A DNA stretch of 64,000 nucleotides, from assembly GCF_037991315.1 (NCBI RefSeq), contig NZ_CP150300.1, forward strand, positions 2,480,001 through 2,544,000, in the 5' to 3' direction. The translations under genes and the position numbers were made by a program. This DNA comes from Paenibacillus sp. FSL H8-0079 (GTDB taxonomy: Bacteria; Bacillota; Bacilli; Paenibacillales; Paenibacillaceae). This document shows, in pieces, positions 44,340 to 53,058 of the stretch (position 1 is its first letter; each line of letters begins with the position of its first letter). The notes below the pieces were generated by a model. It saw only the letters and a list, made by a program, of their open reading frames with translations. It did not search any database and had not been told where the DNA came from.

Positions 44340-45278
44340 GTGAAAACCGTAATGCTAACCTATCCGCAGACGTTACATTCGACTGAGCTGAGCACACTTC
44401 CCCAAGTGCTCGCGATTGGTCAATTCGACGGACTGCATCTCGGACATGCAAGTGTCATTTTATCAGCTGTCCGCATTGCGCGGGAAACGGGCATGCAGGC
44501 AGCGGTCATGACCTTTCATCCACATCCGAAGGAAGTTATGCGCAAAGGGGATTACGAGGGTTATTTAACTCCCTTGAGAGATAAAGAAGACATCTTGGCA
44601 GGAATGGGTGTTGATGTGCTCTATGTGGTGGAGTTCAATGAAAACTTCTCACGGCTGACGCCGCAACAATTCGTACACGACCTGTTGATTCCTCTTCAGA
44701 CACGAACAGCGGTGGTTGGTTTTGACTTCCGTTTCGGTCACAAGGGTGCAGGAGATGAGCAACTTCTTCGTACATTGGGAGAAGGAGAAATGACGGTGGA
44801 AACCGTTCCTCCATTCCTGTTAAATGGTGAAAAAGTGAGCAGTTCTCTCATTCGTGGCCTGTTGAAGCGTGGGGAGATGGATGAGGCCAGTCAGTGGCTT
44901 GGCCGACCTTACAGCATCAGAGGAACCGTAATTCACGGGGAGAAGCGTGGACGAACCATTGGATTTCCGACAGCCAACCTTGAACTCACGGACCATTACG
45001 TTACACCGTCGAAGGGTGTTTACGCTGTTCGTGTGCAGCATGGAGAACAGGAACTGCATGGCGTAATGAATCTCGGTGTGAAACCTACGTTTCACGAAAG
45101 CGGGATGAAACCTACGTTTGAAGTGCACCTGCTTGATTTTGATGGACACTTGTATGACCAGGAACTAAAGGTTGAGCTCGTTCACTATATTCGTGCAGAG
45201 CGAAAGTTTGACTCCATTGATGCATTAATTAGCCAGATTCGTGAAGATGCATTGACTGCCGGCCGCCTGTTATCTTAA
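44340..45278 (+). CDS. ribF: Bifunctional riboflavin kinase/FAD synthetase RibF
   Basis: A 312-residue enzyme with an N-terminal nucleotidyltransferase (AIGQFDGLHLGHASVI; VGFDFRFGHKGAG) and a C-terminal flavokinase domain (GEKRGRTIGFPTANLEL; GVYAVRV). It converts riboflavin to FMN and FAD. I favour GTG 44340 (312 aa), as AGGTGA (44328-44333) lies 6 nt upstream; ATG 44334 touches that site and would add two residues. Confidence 0.95.
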   Translation: MKTVMLTYPQTLHSTELSTLPQVLAIGQFDGLHLGHASVILSAVRIARETGMQAAVMTFHPHPKEVMRKGDYEGYLTPLRDKEDILAGMGVDVLYVVEFNENFSRLTPQQFVHDLLIPLQTRTAVVGFDFRFGHKGAGDEQLLRTLGEGEMTVETVPPFLLNGEKVSSSLIRGLLKRGEMDEASQWLGRPYSIRGTVIHGEKRGRTIGFPTANLELTDHYVTPSKGVYAVRVQHGEQELHGVMNLGVKPTFHESGMKPTFEVHLLDFDGHLYDQELKVELVHYIRAERKFDSIDALISQIREDALTAGRLLS

Positions 45279-45328
45279 GCTTCAGGATTAAATGCATGTT
45301 TACATTTACTTTGACTGGGCAATTATGA

Positions 45329-45334
45329 TATACT
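45329..45334 (+). promoter_or_regulatory. Extended -10 promoter of rpsO
   Basis: TATACT (45329-45334) is preceded by TGA in the TGn position. A weak -35 (TTTACT at 45305-45310) lies 18 bp upstream. The predicted leader is about 95 nt. Confidence 0.55.
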
Positions 45335-45341
45335 GTACTAC

Positions 45342-45402
45342 GTTGTCGATTGAGACAACAATAACCTTGGCTTGGTTGCTTGCTCTCACCGGCGGTGACG
45401 AG
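45342..45402 (+). promoter_or_regulatory. Two-hairpin rpsO leader, candidate S15 autoregulatory element
   Basis: Hairpin 1 is GTTGTC-GATTGA-GACAAC (45342-45359). Hairpin 2 is CTCTCACC-GGC-GGTGA(C)GAG (45383-45402). Both lie between the predicted promoter and the rpsO Shine-Dalgarno. Autoregulation of rpsO by S15 through leader structure is known in several bacteria, with different RNA folds. Assignment here is by position only. Confidence 0.5.
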
Positions 45403-45436
45403 GCTAATGGCGATTATATTGAAGGAGGTGAACAGG

Positions 45437-45706
45437 ATGGCATTGACTCAAGAACGTAAACAACAACTGATCGACGAGCACAAAACTCACGAGTCCGATA
45501 CAGGATCTCCAGAGGTGCAAGTTGCTATCCTTACGGAAAACATCAGAAGTTTGACAGACCACTTGCGTACGCATAAGAAAGACCACCACTCACGTCGTGG
45601 ACTTTTGAAAATGGTAGGTCAACGTCGTAAGCTTTTGGCTTACGTGAAAAACAAAGATGTTAAACGTTACAGCGCACTGATCGAAAAACTCGGATTGCGT
45701 CGTTAA
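45437..45706 (+). CDS. rpsO: 30S ribosomal protein S15
   Basis: An 89-residue S15 with the conserved segments [40 protein letters not shown] and a terminal LGLRR. The start is ATG 45437, with GGAGGTGA 6 nt upstream. A longer in-frame reading from 45380 runs through leader hairpin 2 and is rejected. Confidence 0.98.
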   Translation: MALTQERKQQLIDEHKTHESDTGSPEVQVAILTENIRSLTDHLRTHKKDHHSRRGLLKMVGQRRKLLAYVKNKDVKRYSALIEKLGLRR

Positions 45707-45728
45707 TTATCGTACATGTTTTCAAAAC

Positions 45729-45794
45729 CAACCTGGCTGTTATCCGTCATTCTTTTGTCTAAAAGGACAAGCGGAACTACAGCCGGGTTGTTTT
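45729..45794 (+). terminator. Terminator after rpsO (branched)
   Basis: CAACCTGGCTGT (45729-45740) pairs with ACAGCCGGGTTG (45779-45790) over 12 positions with one G-U pair, then TTTT. The loop holds a second small stem (TTGTC/GACAA). Confidence 0.85.
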
Positions 45795-45828
45795 GTAGAT
45801 GAACATGTTGCCATATATTTGTAGATGG

Positions 45829-45850
45829 GGCTCCGTGAGGAGCTTTTGTT
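45829..45850 (+). terminator. Second hairpin with T-run in the rpsO-pnp gap
   Basis: GCTCC-GTGA-GGAGC (45830-45843) is a perfect 5-bp stem followed by TTTTGTTG. It lies 113 bp before pnp. It may be a back-up terminator or an attenuator in a pnp leader; no clear promoter lies between the two hairpins. Confidence 0.6.
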
Positions 45851-45963
45851 GTGCAGATTAGCATGTTGCAAGATGATACATAGCTAATGAATGCAGGACA
45901 AGCAGGAAATACTGTGAATATGCAGAATCCATTGAATTAGGAACGAATAAAAGGAGGGGTTTC

Positions 45964-48066
45964 ATGGAACAGCGTGTTGAAATGCAGCTTGGTGGAAGAA
46001 AGCTTACGCTTGAAACCGGGCGTTTGGCCAAACAGGCTAATGCTGCAGTTAAGGTAACATACGGGGATACCGTTGTATTGTGTACCGTGACAGCATCAAG
46101 TGAGCCGAAAGATTTGGACTTTTTCCCATTAACGGTGAACTATGAAGAAAGATTGTACGCCGTAGGTAAAATCCCGGGTGGATTTATTAAACGTGAAGGC
46201 AGACCAAGTGAGAAAGCCATTCTTTCAAGCCGTCTGACAGACCGTCCAATTCGTCCATTGTTCCCGGAAGGCTTCCGGAATGATGTACAAGTTCTGAATA
46301 TCGTTATGAGTGTGGACCAGGATTGCGAACCACAAATCGCTGCAATGATCGGTACATCAGCTGCACTGAGCATCTCGGATGTCCCATTCAGCGGACCAAT
46401 TGGTGGCGTGAAAGTTGGACGTATCGATGGCGAGTTCATCATAAACCCAACGATTGCACAGCTTGAAGTTAGTGAGCTTGAGCTGGTTGTTGCAGGAACC
46501 AAGGATGCCATCATGATGGTAGAGGCCGAAGCAAACGAATTACCGGAAGAAGTAATGCTTGAAGCAATCATGTTTGGACATGATGAGATCCAAAATATTA
46601 TTGCTGTAATCGAACAACTTGTGCAAGTTGCTGGAAAAGAAAAAATGGCTGTTAAGTTGCGTACCGTTAATGCTGAAGTAAACAGCAGTGTGCGTGAATT
46701 CGCCAGCGCTCGTCTGGTCGAAGCGGTTAAAATCGCCGAGAAGCATGCTCGTCAAGATGCAATCGATGTAGTGAATGACGATACCGTTGCTCACTTTGAA
46801 GAGAAATATATTGAAAGTCCGGAATTGTTCAAAGACGTGAAGGAAGTTCTGCACGATATCGTCAAAGAAGAAGTTCGCCGTTTGATCACGCATGATAAAG
46901 TTCGTCCGGATGGACGTGGACTTGCTGAAATTCGCCCAATTGAATGTGATACATCTCTGCTGCCACGTGCACATGGTACAGGACTGTTTACGCGCGGTCA
47001 AACGCAAGCACTTAGCGTTTGTACACTCGGTGCACTGGGTGATGTTCAGATTTTGGACGGAATCAGTCTTGAAGAAACGAAACGATTCATGCATCACTAT
47101 AACTTCCCACCATTCAGCGTAGGTGAAGCTCGTCCATTGCGTGCTCCAGGCCGTCGTGAAATCGGACATGGTGCTTTGGGTGAACGTGCTCTTTCCAAAG
47201 TAATCCCTTCCGAAACGGATTTCCCATACACGATTCGTTTGGTATCTGAAGTTCTGGAATCCAACGGCTCATCATCTCAGGCTAGTATCTGTGCCAGCAC
47301 TTTAGCTATGATGGATGCAGGTGTTCCAATCAAAGCTCCGGTTGCAGGTGTGGCTATGGGTCTGATCAAAGATGGTGATCATGTATCCATTCTGAGTGAT
47401 ATTCAGGGTATGGAAGATCACCTGGGTGACATGGACTTCAAGGTAGCAGGAACACCAGAAGGCGTAACCGCAATTCAAATGGACATAAAAATTGCTGGTA
47501 TTAATCGTCAAATTTTGTCTGATGCATTGGCGCAAGCCAAAGAAGGTCGTATGCACATTTTGGGCAAAATGAACGAGATTTTGAAAACTCCACGTGAGCA
47601 ATTATCACAATATGCGCCTAAAATTACAACGATGCATATCAATCCGGACAAAATCCGTGATGTGATCGGTGCAGGTGGTAAAATTATCAATAAAATCATC
47701 GAAGAAACCGGTGTTAAAATTGATATTGAACAGGATGGACGTGTCTTTATCGCTTCTTCCAACCAGGAGATGAATGATAAAGCTAAATCGATCATCGAAG
47801 GTATTGTACGTGAAGTACTAGTCGGCGAGATTTATGTCGGTAAAGTAAAACGTGTTGAGAAATTCGGTGCTTTCGTTGAAGTACTTCCGAACAAAGAAGG
47901 TCTGGTACACATTTCACAACTGTCAACAGAACGTGTTGCCAAAGTGGAAGATGTTGTAGCCATTGGTGATTCCATTACGGTAAAAGTAACGGAAATTGAC
48001 CCACAAGGTCGAATCAACTTGTCCCGCAAAGCAGTTTTGACTGCTGAAGCTCCGGCTCAATCCTAG
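45964..48066 (+). CDS. pnp: Polyribonucleotide nucleotidyltransferase (PNPase)
   Basis: A 700-residue 3'-5' phosphorolytic RNase. It has two RNase PH cores ([20 protein letters not shown] in the first, [14 protein letters not shown] and [20 protein letters not shown] in the second). The KH domain ([20 protein letters not shown], about 560) and S1 domain ([20 protein letters not shown], about 625) follow. The Shine-Dalgarno AAGGAGGGG precedes ATG 45964. It follows rpsO, the widely conserved order. Confidence 0.98.
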   Translation: MEQRVEMQLGGRKLTLETGRLAKQANAAVKVTYGDTVVLCTVTASSEPKDLDFFPLTVNYEERLYAVGKIPGGFIKREGRPSEKAILSSRLTDRPIRPLFPEGFRNDVQVLNIVMSVDQDCEPQIAAMIGTSAALSISDVPFSGPIGGVKVGRIDGEFIINPTIAQLEVSELELVVAGTKDAIMMVEAEANELPEEVMLEAIMFGHDEIQNIIAVIEQLVQVAGKEKMAVKLRTVNAEVNSSVREFASARLVEAVKIAEKHARQDAIDVVNDDTVAHFEEKYIESPELFKDVKEVLHDIVKEEVRRLITHDKVRPDGRGLAEIRPIECDTSLLPRAHGTGLFTRGQTQALSVCTLGALGDVQILDGISLEETKRFMHHYNFPPFSVGEARPLRAPGRREIGHGALGERALSKVIPSETDFPYTIRLVSEVLESNGSSSQASICASTLAMMDAGVPIKAPVAGVAMGLIKDGDHVSILSDIQGMEDHLGDMDFKVAGTPEGVTAIQMDIKIAGINRQILSDALAQAKEGRMHILGKMNEILKTPREQLSQYAPKITTMHINPDKIRDVIGAGGKIINKIIEETGVKIDIEQDGRVFIASSNQEMNDKAKSIIEGIVREVLVGEIYVGKVKRVEKFGAFVEVLPNKEGLVHISQLSTERVAKVEDVVAIGDSITVKVTEIDPQGRINLSRKAVLTAEAPAQS

Positions 48067-48105
48067 GATACCGAAGCGACAGGTTATAAATGGATATATT
48101 GAATG

Positions 48106-48139
48106 AAGAGACAGAATGTGAATTTCTGGCTCTTTTTTT
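48106..48139 (+). terminator. Terminator after pnp
   Basis: AAGAG-A-CAGAA pairs with TTCTG-G-CTCTT around a short loop, with a run of seven T. It lies 40 bp after the pnp stop. Confidence 0.9.
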
Positions 48140-48183
48140 AACGTTTAAATACGTAAAGCAAGGATGAAATCATGGCTTTCTAT

Positions 48184-48212
48184 TCATATTTTCGCCCTTG
48201 TCCTCATATGAT
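48184..48212 (+). promoter_or_regulatory. Candidate sigma-E promoter of ylxY
   Basis: TCATATT (48184-48190) matches the sigma-E -35 (ATATT core). CATATGAT (48205-48212) matches 6 of 8 bases of the -10 CATACAnT, and the spacing is 14 bp as in that class. It lies 30 bp before the ylxY start. Sigma-E acts in the mother cell. Confidence 0.5.
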
Positions 48213-48241
48213 GGGGACAAAGACGGCGGGAGGATGGAGCT

Positions 48242-49237
48242 GTGGGAAACCAATCCAAAAAGCTGGCGGCTGTTCTGGCGGGTGTGACTGCGGTCATATT
48301 GATCGGACAAGTTGGCAGTGTACGTACATACATTACGGAGATCCGTGATGGGCCAGGTACGCAAAATGCTTTTGACATGTTCAAGGAAGCAACTGGAGAA
48401 GATGCGCTGTTGTCTGCGATTCGGGATAAAGCGGCTGAAACGAAAATTGCTCCGGTAAATGCCAGAGTGGATCGGGTATGGAAAGCGATTCCTGGTTATA
48501 ATGGCATGGAGATTGATGTGGAAGCGACATACCGTAAGGCGCTGAGTGGAACGTTGAATACCAAAATAGCGTATGTCTACCGTCAGATTGAGCCGGAGAT
48601 CCAGCTTAAGGATTTGGGTGCACATCCGATCTATCGTGGGAATGCGAGCAAACCGATGGTTTCTTTTATGATTAATGTTGCCTGGGGGAATGAATTTATT
48701 ATACCGATGCTGGATACGCTCGATGCCGAGAAAGTCAAGGCCACTTTTTTTCTGGATGGAAGCTGGTTAAGCAAAAACGTTGAACTGGCCAAAGAAATTC
48801 AGAAGCGTGGGCATGAGTTGTCCAATCATGCGTATTCTCACCCTAACATGAGTCGATTGAGCGCAGAGAGGGCCAAGCTGGAAATTAGCAAAACCCAGGA
48901 TCTGCTCCATAAAACACTCGGTGTGGATAATCGTTGGTTTGCCCCGCCTTCCGGTGATTTTAATCAAAAGACCGTAGACATTGCTTCATCCATGGGGCTG
49001 CAAACCGTGTTATGGACAGTGGATACTGTGGATTGGCGTAAACCAAGCTCAGATGCCGTTGTCGCTAAAATTGCGAAAAATACTGAGGCCGGTACATTAG
49101 TTTTAATGCACCCTACCGCTGCTTCTTCCGGTGCTTTAAAGGGTATGATTCATTCTATACGGGCCAAAGGTTTGGTGCTCGGAACCGTAAGTGAGACGTT
49201 GTCTTCGGAACGTGTAATTGCATCTGCGGTTGAGTGA
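48242..49237 (+). CDS. ylxY: Polysaccharide deacetylase-like sporulation protein YlxY
   Basis: A 331-residue protein with an N-terminal membrane/signal segment (KLAAVLAGVTAVILIGQVG) and a C-terminal NodB domain (about residues 140-325). The second NodB motif is present (ELSNHAYSHPNM, giving the zinc His-x3-His), as are RWFAPPSGDFNQKTVD and LVLMHPTAA. The first motif, normally TFDDG with the catalytic Asp and metal Asp, is replaced by FMINVAWGNE. Deacetylase activity is therefore doubtful; as I recall, B. subtilis YlxY has the same change. The start is GTG 48242 with GGGAGGATGGAG upstream. Confidence 0.88.
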   Translation: MGNQSKKLAAVLAGVTAVILIGQVGSVRTYITEIRDGPGTQNAFDMFKEATGEDALLSAIRDKAAETKIAPVNARVDRVWKAIPGYNGMEIDVEATYRKALSGTLNTKIAYVYRQIEPEIQLKDLGAHPIYRGNASKPMVSFMINVAWGNEFIIPMLDTLDAEKVKATFFLDGSWLSKNVELAKEIQKRGHELSNHAYSHPNMSRLSAERAKLEISKTQDLLHKTLGVDNRWFAPPSGDFNQKTVDIASSMGLQTVLWTVDTVDWRKPSSDAVVAKIAKNTEAGTLVLMHPTAASSGALKGMIHSIRAKGLVLGTVSETLSSERVIASAVE

Positions 49238-49336
49238 ACGTTGTTTTTTTGTTAATATCAAAAAGTTGGAACCAAATGTCGATTTCAATTTCAAGGTTGA
49301 GATCAAGGCAATTATAGAGATGTAGGAGGGCCAACC

Positions 49337-50620
49337 ATGAAAAAAATTCAGCTGGGCAATGGCCTCAGAGTTGTCATGGAACAGATACCGACCTGCCGTT
49401 CTGTGTCTTTCGGAATATGGGTCAAGACAGGTTCACGCAATGAGCAGCCTGCGAGTAACGGAGTATCACATTTTATTGAGCACATGTTGTTCAAAGGAAC
49501 GGATCGTTATGATGCGAAGGCAATTGCGGAGCAGTTCGATGCGATCGGTGGTAACGTGAATGCGTTCACTTCCAAAGAATACACATGTTATTATGCTAAA
49601 GTGTTGGATGAACATTTGCCGATTGCGGTGGATGTGTTGTCCGATATGTTTTTCCGCTCCAAAATGGATGATGGTGAATTGATCAAGGAGAAAAACGTCA
49701 TTCTGGAAGAAATCTCGATGTATGAAGATACGCCAGATGATATGGTTCATGATCTGATGGCCTTGGCCGCATATGGTGAGCATCCACTCGCATACCCTAT
49801 TCTGGGTACGGAAGAACGCCTCAAAGCGATGGATTCAAGCCATCTGCGTGCATATATGAAGGAGCATTACACAATTGAGAACACGGTCATTAGTATCGCG
49901 GGTAATATTGATGACAGTGTAATCGAACTGATGGAGAAGCATTTTGGTGCTTTTGATGTAAATGGAGTAACGGAAGCAGTTACGATGCCGGCATTCCAAA
50001 GCGGACAGCTCTTTCACAAAAAGAAAACGGAACAGAATCATATCTGTATCTCGTTCCCGGGCTGTAAAATCGGAGATCCGCTTCAATTCGCTATGGTTGT
50101 TCTGAATAACGCCATTGGTGGAGGCATGAGCTCCAGACTGTTCCAGGAAATTCGTGAGAAACGGGGTCTTGCGTACTCCGTGTATTCCTATCATAGCTCT
50201 CATGCGGACAGTGGACTTTTCACGATATACGCGGGTACAGCACCGAAACAGACAAAAGAAGTGCTTGACCTGACCAAAGAGGTTCTGCGCGACCTGGCTG
50301 TAAATGGCTTGTCTGAAGATGAACTTCGTAAAGGAAAAGAACAGCTGAAGGGTAGCCTGATTCTTAGCTTGGAAAGCACAGGCAGTCGTATGAATCGTCT
50401 GGGTAAAAACGAGCTGATGCTTGGAAGACATCATACGCTGGATGAGATGATCACCAAGATTGAGCAAGTGACGATGGACGATATTAACGCGGTACTTGAT
50501 CTGATGTTTGCCGAGCCGTTTGCACTTGCTATGGTTGGCGCTTCAGATAAGACGATTGCTGGATTGAGAAGGGATGATTTTGTTGCATTACGTTCAAATA
50601 CAGAAACTGCCGGGCAATGA
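49337..50620 (+). CDS. mlpA: M16-family zinc peptidase MlpA
   Basis: A 427-residue insulinase-type peptidase with the inverted zinc motif HFIEH ([14 protein letters not shown], about residue 46). A downstream Glu is in [20 protein letters not shown], and a conserved C-terminal [20 protein letters not shown] block follows. In B. subtilis MlpA (YmxG) lies in the same place, between ylxY and dut-like genes. The GGAGGG Shine-Dalgarno precedes ATG 49337. The 3' end overlaps dut. Confidence 0.93.
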   Translation: MKKIQLGNGLRVVMEQIPTCRSVSFGIWVKTGSRNEQPASNGVSHFIEHMLFKGTDRYDAKAIAEQFDAIGGNVNAFTSKEYTCYYAKVLDEHLPIAVDVLSDMFFRSKMDDGELIKEKNVILEEISMYEDTPDDMVHDLMALAAYGEHPLAYPILGTEERLKAMDSSHLRAYMKEHYTIENTVISIAGNIDDSVIELMEKHFGAFDVNGVTEAVTMPAFQSGQLFHKKKTEQNHICISFPGCKIGDPLQFAMVVLNNAIGGGMSSRLFQEIREKRGLAYSVYSYHSSHADSGLFTIYAGTAPKQTKEVLDLTKEVLRDLAVNGLSEDELRKGKEQLKGSLILSLESTGSRMNRLGKNELMLGRHHTLDEMITKIEQVTMDDINAVLDLMFAEPFALAMVGASDKTIAGLRRDDFVALRSNTETAGQ

Positions 50621-51026
50621 AGATATTAAGTTGCCACAAAAAATGTCGGAGCTGGCATCCGGCTTTGATGTAGTAGCTGCACTTCAGGAGGACGTTGTCC
50701 TGCAACCGGGTCAGCGCACGCTGATCCCAACTGGACTTGCGATGGCAATGCCAGCTGGATTGGAAGCTCAGATCCGTCCTCGGAGCGGACTGGCTTTCAA
50801 ACATGGAATTACCTGTCTCAACACGCCGGGTACTATCGATGCGGATTATCGCGGAGAAGTTAAAGTGCTGTTGATTAATCTCGGTCAAGAACCGTTCACG
50901 ATTGTACGGGGAGAGCGCATCGCACAGATCGTCTTCCAGACCGTGCCTGCGATTGAATTGACGGAAGTGAATGAACTTTCGGAAACGGTACGTGGCGAAG
51001 GCGGATTCGGTCATACGGGGAAATAA
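50580..51026 (+). CDS. dut: dUTP diphosphatase
   Basis: A trimeric-type dUTPase with motif 1 [13 protein letters not shown], motif 2 [13 protein letters not shown], motif 3 [20 protein letters not shown], motif 4 [10 protein letters not shown] and the Gly-rich motif 5 [10 protein letters not shown]. It hydrolyses dUTP to dUMP. The start is ambiguous. AGAAGGG (50567-50573) is 6 nt before TTG 50580 and 9 nt before TTG 50583, but touches ATG 50574. The gene overlaps mlpA by about 40 bp and is followed by a terminator. Confidence 0.92.
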   Translation: MLHYVQIQKLPGNEDIKLPQKMSELASGFDVVAALQEDVVLQPGQRTLIPTGLAMAMPAGLEAQIRPRSGLAFKHGITCLNTPGTIDADYRGEVKVLLINLGQEPFTIVRGERIAQIVFQTVPAIELTEVNELSETVRGEGGFGHTGK

Positions 51027-51051
51027 TCAGCGTAAATATATCCATTCTTTA

Positions 51052-51082
51052 GAGTCGTCCCTAACAGGGGCGGCTCTTTTTT
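51052..51082 (+). terminator. Terminator after dut
   Basis: GAGTCG-T-CCCT pairs with AGGG-G-CGGCTC around AAC, and a run of six T follows. It lies 25 bp after the dut stop and separates housekeeping genes from the sporulation operon. Confidence 0.92.
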
Positions 51083-51121
51083 GCATTCGAGAAACGGACA
51101 GTGTAGTGCAATTATTGTTTT

Positions 51122-51150
51122 CACCCCGCTGTGGGCCCCTGCATACGATA
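51122..51150 (+). promoter_or_regulatory. Candidate sigma-K promoter of dpaA-dpaB
   Basis: CACC (51122-51125) matches the sigma-K -35 (ACC core). CATACGATA (51142-51150) is a perfect CATAnnnTA -10, and the spacing from ACC to CATA is 16 bp. It lies 34 bp before dpaA. The spoVF operon of B. subtilis is transcribed by sigma-K in the late mother cell, so the match is expected. Confidence 0.7.
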
Positions 51151-51183
51151 AGGCATACATGTGGTGAAAGGAGTGACGTCCCG

Positions 51184-52083
51184 ATGCTGACCGGAGTCCG
51201 GATTGTAGTCCTGGGCGGAGATGCGCGGCAGCTTGAAGTCATTCAAAAGTGCGCTGAGCTGGATGCAACGGTAAGTGTAGTGGGTTTCGATAAAATGGAG
51301 CGTTCCATTCCGGGTATCGAACACCAGGAACTGGAGGACGAAGTGTTTGCTTCGGCAGATGTACTGGTACTGCCTGTCGTCGGTTGCGATGATCAGGGAA
51401 AAGTAAGCACTTCGTTCAGTGACACGCCGATCTATTTGAAAAAGGAACATGTTGCAGCATTGCCGGAGCATTGCATTGTGTTCACAGGTATGGCGAAGCC
51501 GTTCCTGCGTGAACTTTGTCTAGATAACGGGCTGAGACTTGTTGAAGTACTTGATCGTGATGATATTGCACTTTACAACTCTATTCCAACAGCTGAGGGA
51601 GCCATCGCCATAGCTATTCGGGAGACGGACTTCACAATCCATGGTTCGGAATGCATCGTGCTTGGCATCGGTCGAACAGGGTTCACAATGGCCAAAACAC
51701 TGCAGGGACTTGGGGCAAATGTACGGGTAGGGATCAGGCGGGAAGAGGATGTTGCTCGCGCGACTATAATGGGCTGGAAGCCTTTCATGACAACGGATTT
51801 GGCCGCTCAAACCGGGGAAGTTGACTTGCTTTTTAATACGATACCGACTATGATAATCACAGCACAAATCCTGTCCAGAATGCCGCAAAAGGCTGTCATT
51901 ATCGACCTCGCATCCGCTCCTGGCGGCTGTGATTTCAGGTATGCCGACAAACGCGGTATCAAAGCGCTACTTGCGCCTGGCCTCCCCGGCATTGTTGCTC
52001 CAAAAACGGCTGGCGGCATTATTGCCGACGCGTTGATCCGTTTGCTTTTGGAAGAACAGAACGCACGGGAGGTTAAATCATGA
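51184..52083 (+). CDS. dpaA: Dipicolinate synthase subunit A
   Basis: A 299-residue NAD(P)-binding protein (SpoVFA). The start is MLTGVRIVVLGGDARQLEVI and the second Rossmann fold is IVLGIGRTGFTMAKTLQGLG. With DpaB it oxidises dihydrodipicolinate to dipicolinic acid in the mother cell; the product is loaded into the spore core with calcium. The start ATG 51184 has AAAGGAG 10 nt upstream. The open frame extends further upstream across the dut terminator, which is not credible. It overlaps dpaB by 4 bp (ATGA). Confidence 0.95.
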   Translation: MLTGVRIVVLGGDARQLEVIQKCAELDATVSVVGFDKMERSIPGIEHQELEDEVFASADVLVLPVVGCDDQGKVSTSFSDTPIYLKKEHVAALPEHCIVFTGMAKPFLRELCLDNGLRLVEVLDRDDIALYNSIPTAEGAIAIAIRETDFTIHGSECIVLGIGRTGFTMAKTLQGLGANVRVGIRREEDVARATIMGWKPFMTTDLAAQTGEVDLLFNTIPTMIITAQILSRMPQKAVIIDLASAPGGCDFRYADKRGIKALLAPGLPGIVAPKTAGGIIADALIRLLLEEQNAREVKS

Positions 52084-52676
52084 ACTGGCAGGGAAAAACG
52101 GTAGGTTATGCAATTACGGGTTCTCATTGTACGTTTGAAGAGGTTATGCCGGTAATTAGCCGCTTCGTGGCTGAAGGCGCCAACGTCATTCCGATTATTT
52201 CCAATTCGGTGCTGACGACGGATACACGCTTCGGTACGGCGCAAAATTGGCAAAAACAGTTGAAAGATATAACAGGTAATGATATCATTTCTACAATTGT
52301 TGAAGCGGAGCCATTAGGGCCTTCCAAGCTGCTTGATGTGCTGGTTATTGCTCCATGCACAGGGAATACCACAAGCAAGCTGGCTAATGCGATGACCGAC
52401 AGTCCAGTGTTGATGGCAGCCAAAGCGCAGATGCGCAATCAGCGTCCGCTCGTGCTCGCCATTTCCACGAATGACGGTCTGGGCTTGAATGCTGCGAATA
52501 TCGCAAAATTGCTCGTGGCCAAATATTTGTATTTTGTGCCATTCGGGCAAGACGATCCAGTGAAAAAACCAAACTCGTTAGTCGCCAAAATGGAACTGAT
52601 TCCAGAGGCTTGCTGGAGTGCGCTTGAGGGCAAACAGCTTCAGCCGATGATTGTGGAGCGTTCTTCACAGGTTTGA
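52080..52676 (+). CDS. dpaB: Dipicolinate synthase subunit B
   Basis: A 198-residue flavoprotein of the DfpA/UbiX-like fold (SpoVFB). The N-terminal block is VGYAITGSHCTFEEVMPVIS, and VIAPCTGNTTSKLANAMTDS is the conserved central motif. It is the partner of DpaA in dipicolinate synthesis. In B. subtilis asd follows; here a gene-free interval follows. Confidence 0.95.
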   Translation: MNWQGKTVGYAITGSHCTFEEVMPVISRFVAEGANVIPIISNSVLTTDTRFGTAQNWQKQLKDITGNDIISTIVEAEPLGPSKLLDVLVIAPCTGNTTSKLANAMTDSPVLMAAKAQMRNQRPLVLAISTNDGLGLNAANIAKLLVAKYLYFVPFGQDDPVKKPNSLVAKMELIPEACWSALEGKQLQPMIVERSSQV

Positions 52677-53058
52677 TGGAATGATGACAGGGTGACAACG
52701 TTTATGCGCTTGGAGAAATGAATAAGGGGTTTGAGAGACAAAGAAAATCATGGGGGACGATATGCTGGCTTGAACAGCTGCTTGTGTCCACGTTCCTGTC
52801 TATAAGGGCATTCCTGCTTGCCGACAGTAAAGGTTAAGCAAGCGGGAGAGGTCTATTGTGAATGTATGCGTCATGATCTCGATAACAACCGCGACCTTTG
52901 ATTTGCGATTGTCCAAGACAATTTCAAAAAAAACAAGGAGCGGCATGGAATGCCGTATAAATTGCTGAAATTATCGCATCAGAACGCTCCCTAGAGTGAT
53001 CCATTTGTTGATTTGACCCGTGTCCAGTCTTCTTGCGTACACAAATGGAGGAATAAAG
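52677..53058 (+). other. Gene-free structured interval between dpaB and dapG
   Basis: This 382-bp stretch occupies the place of asd in B. subtilis. No asd-like frame is visible. It contains three stem-loops. One is GCTTGC/GCAAGC (52816-52843). The second is ATTGTC-CAA-GACAAT (52908-52922). The third is a two-part structure, GGAGCG/CGCTCC (52937-52990), with an inner GGCAT-GGA-ATGCC hairpin. None is followed by a T-run. No convincing sigma-A promoter was found, and it does not show L-box lysine riboswitch features. Confidence 0.6.

Noticed and set aside
45311..45334. TTGACT at 45311 as -35 of the rpsO promoter
   Set aside because: It is only 12 bp from the TATACT -10, too close for sigma-A.
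50971..51183. N-terminal extension of dpaA by 71 residues
   Set aside because: The extension runs through the end of dut, its terminator and the candidate sigma-K promoter, and the family starts at MLTGVRIVVLGG.
52677..53058. Decayed asd gene or lysine riboswitch between dpaB and dapG
   Set aside because: No reading frame shows aspartate-semialdehyde dehydrogenase motifs, and the L-box core sequences were not found.
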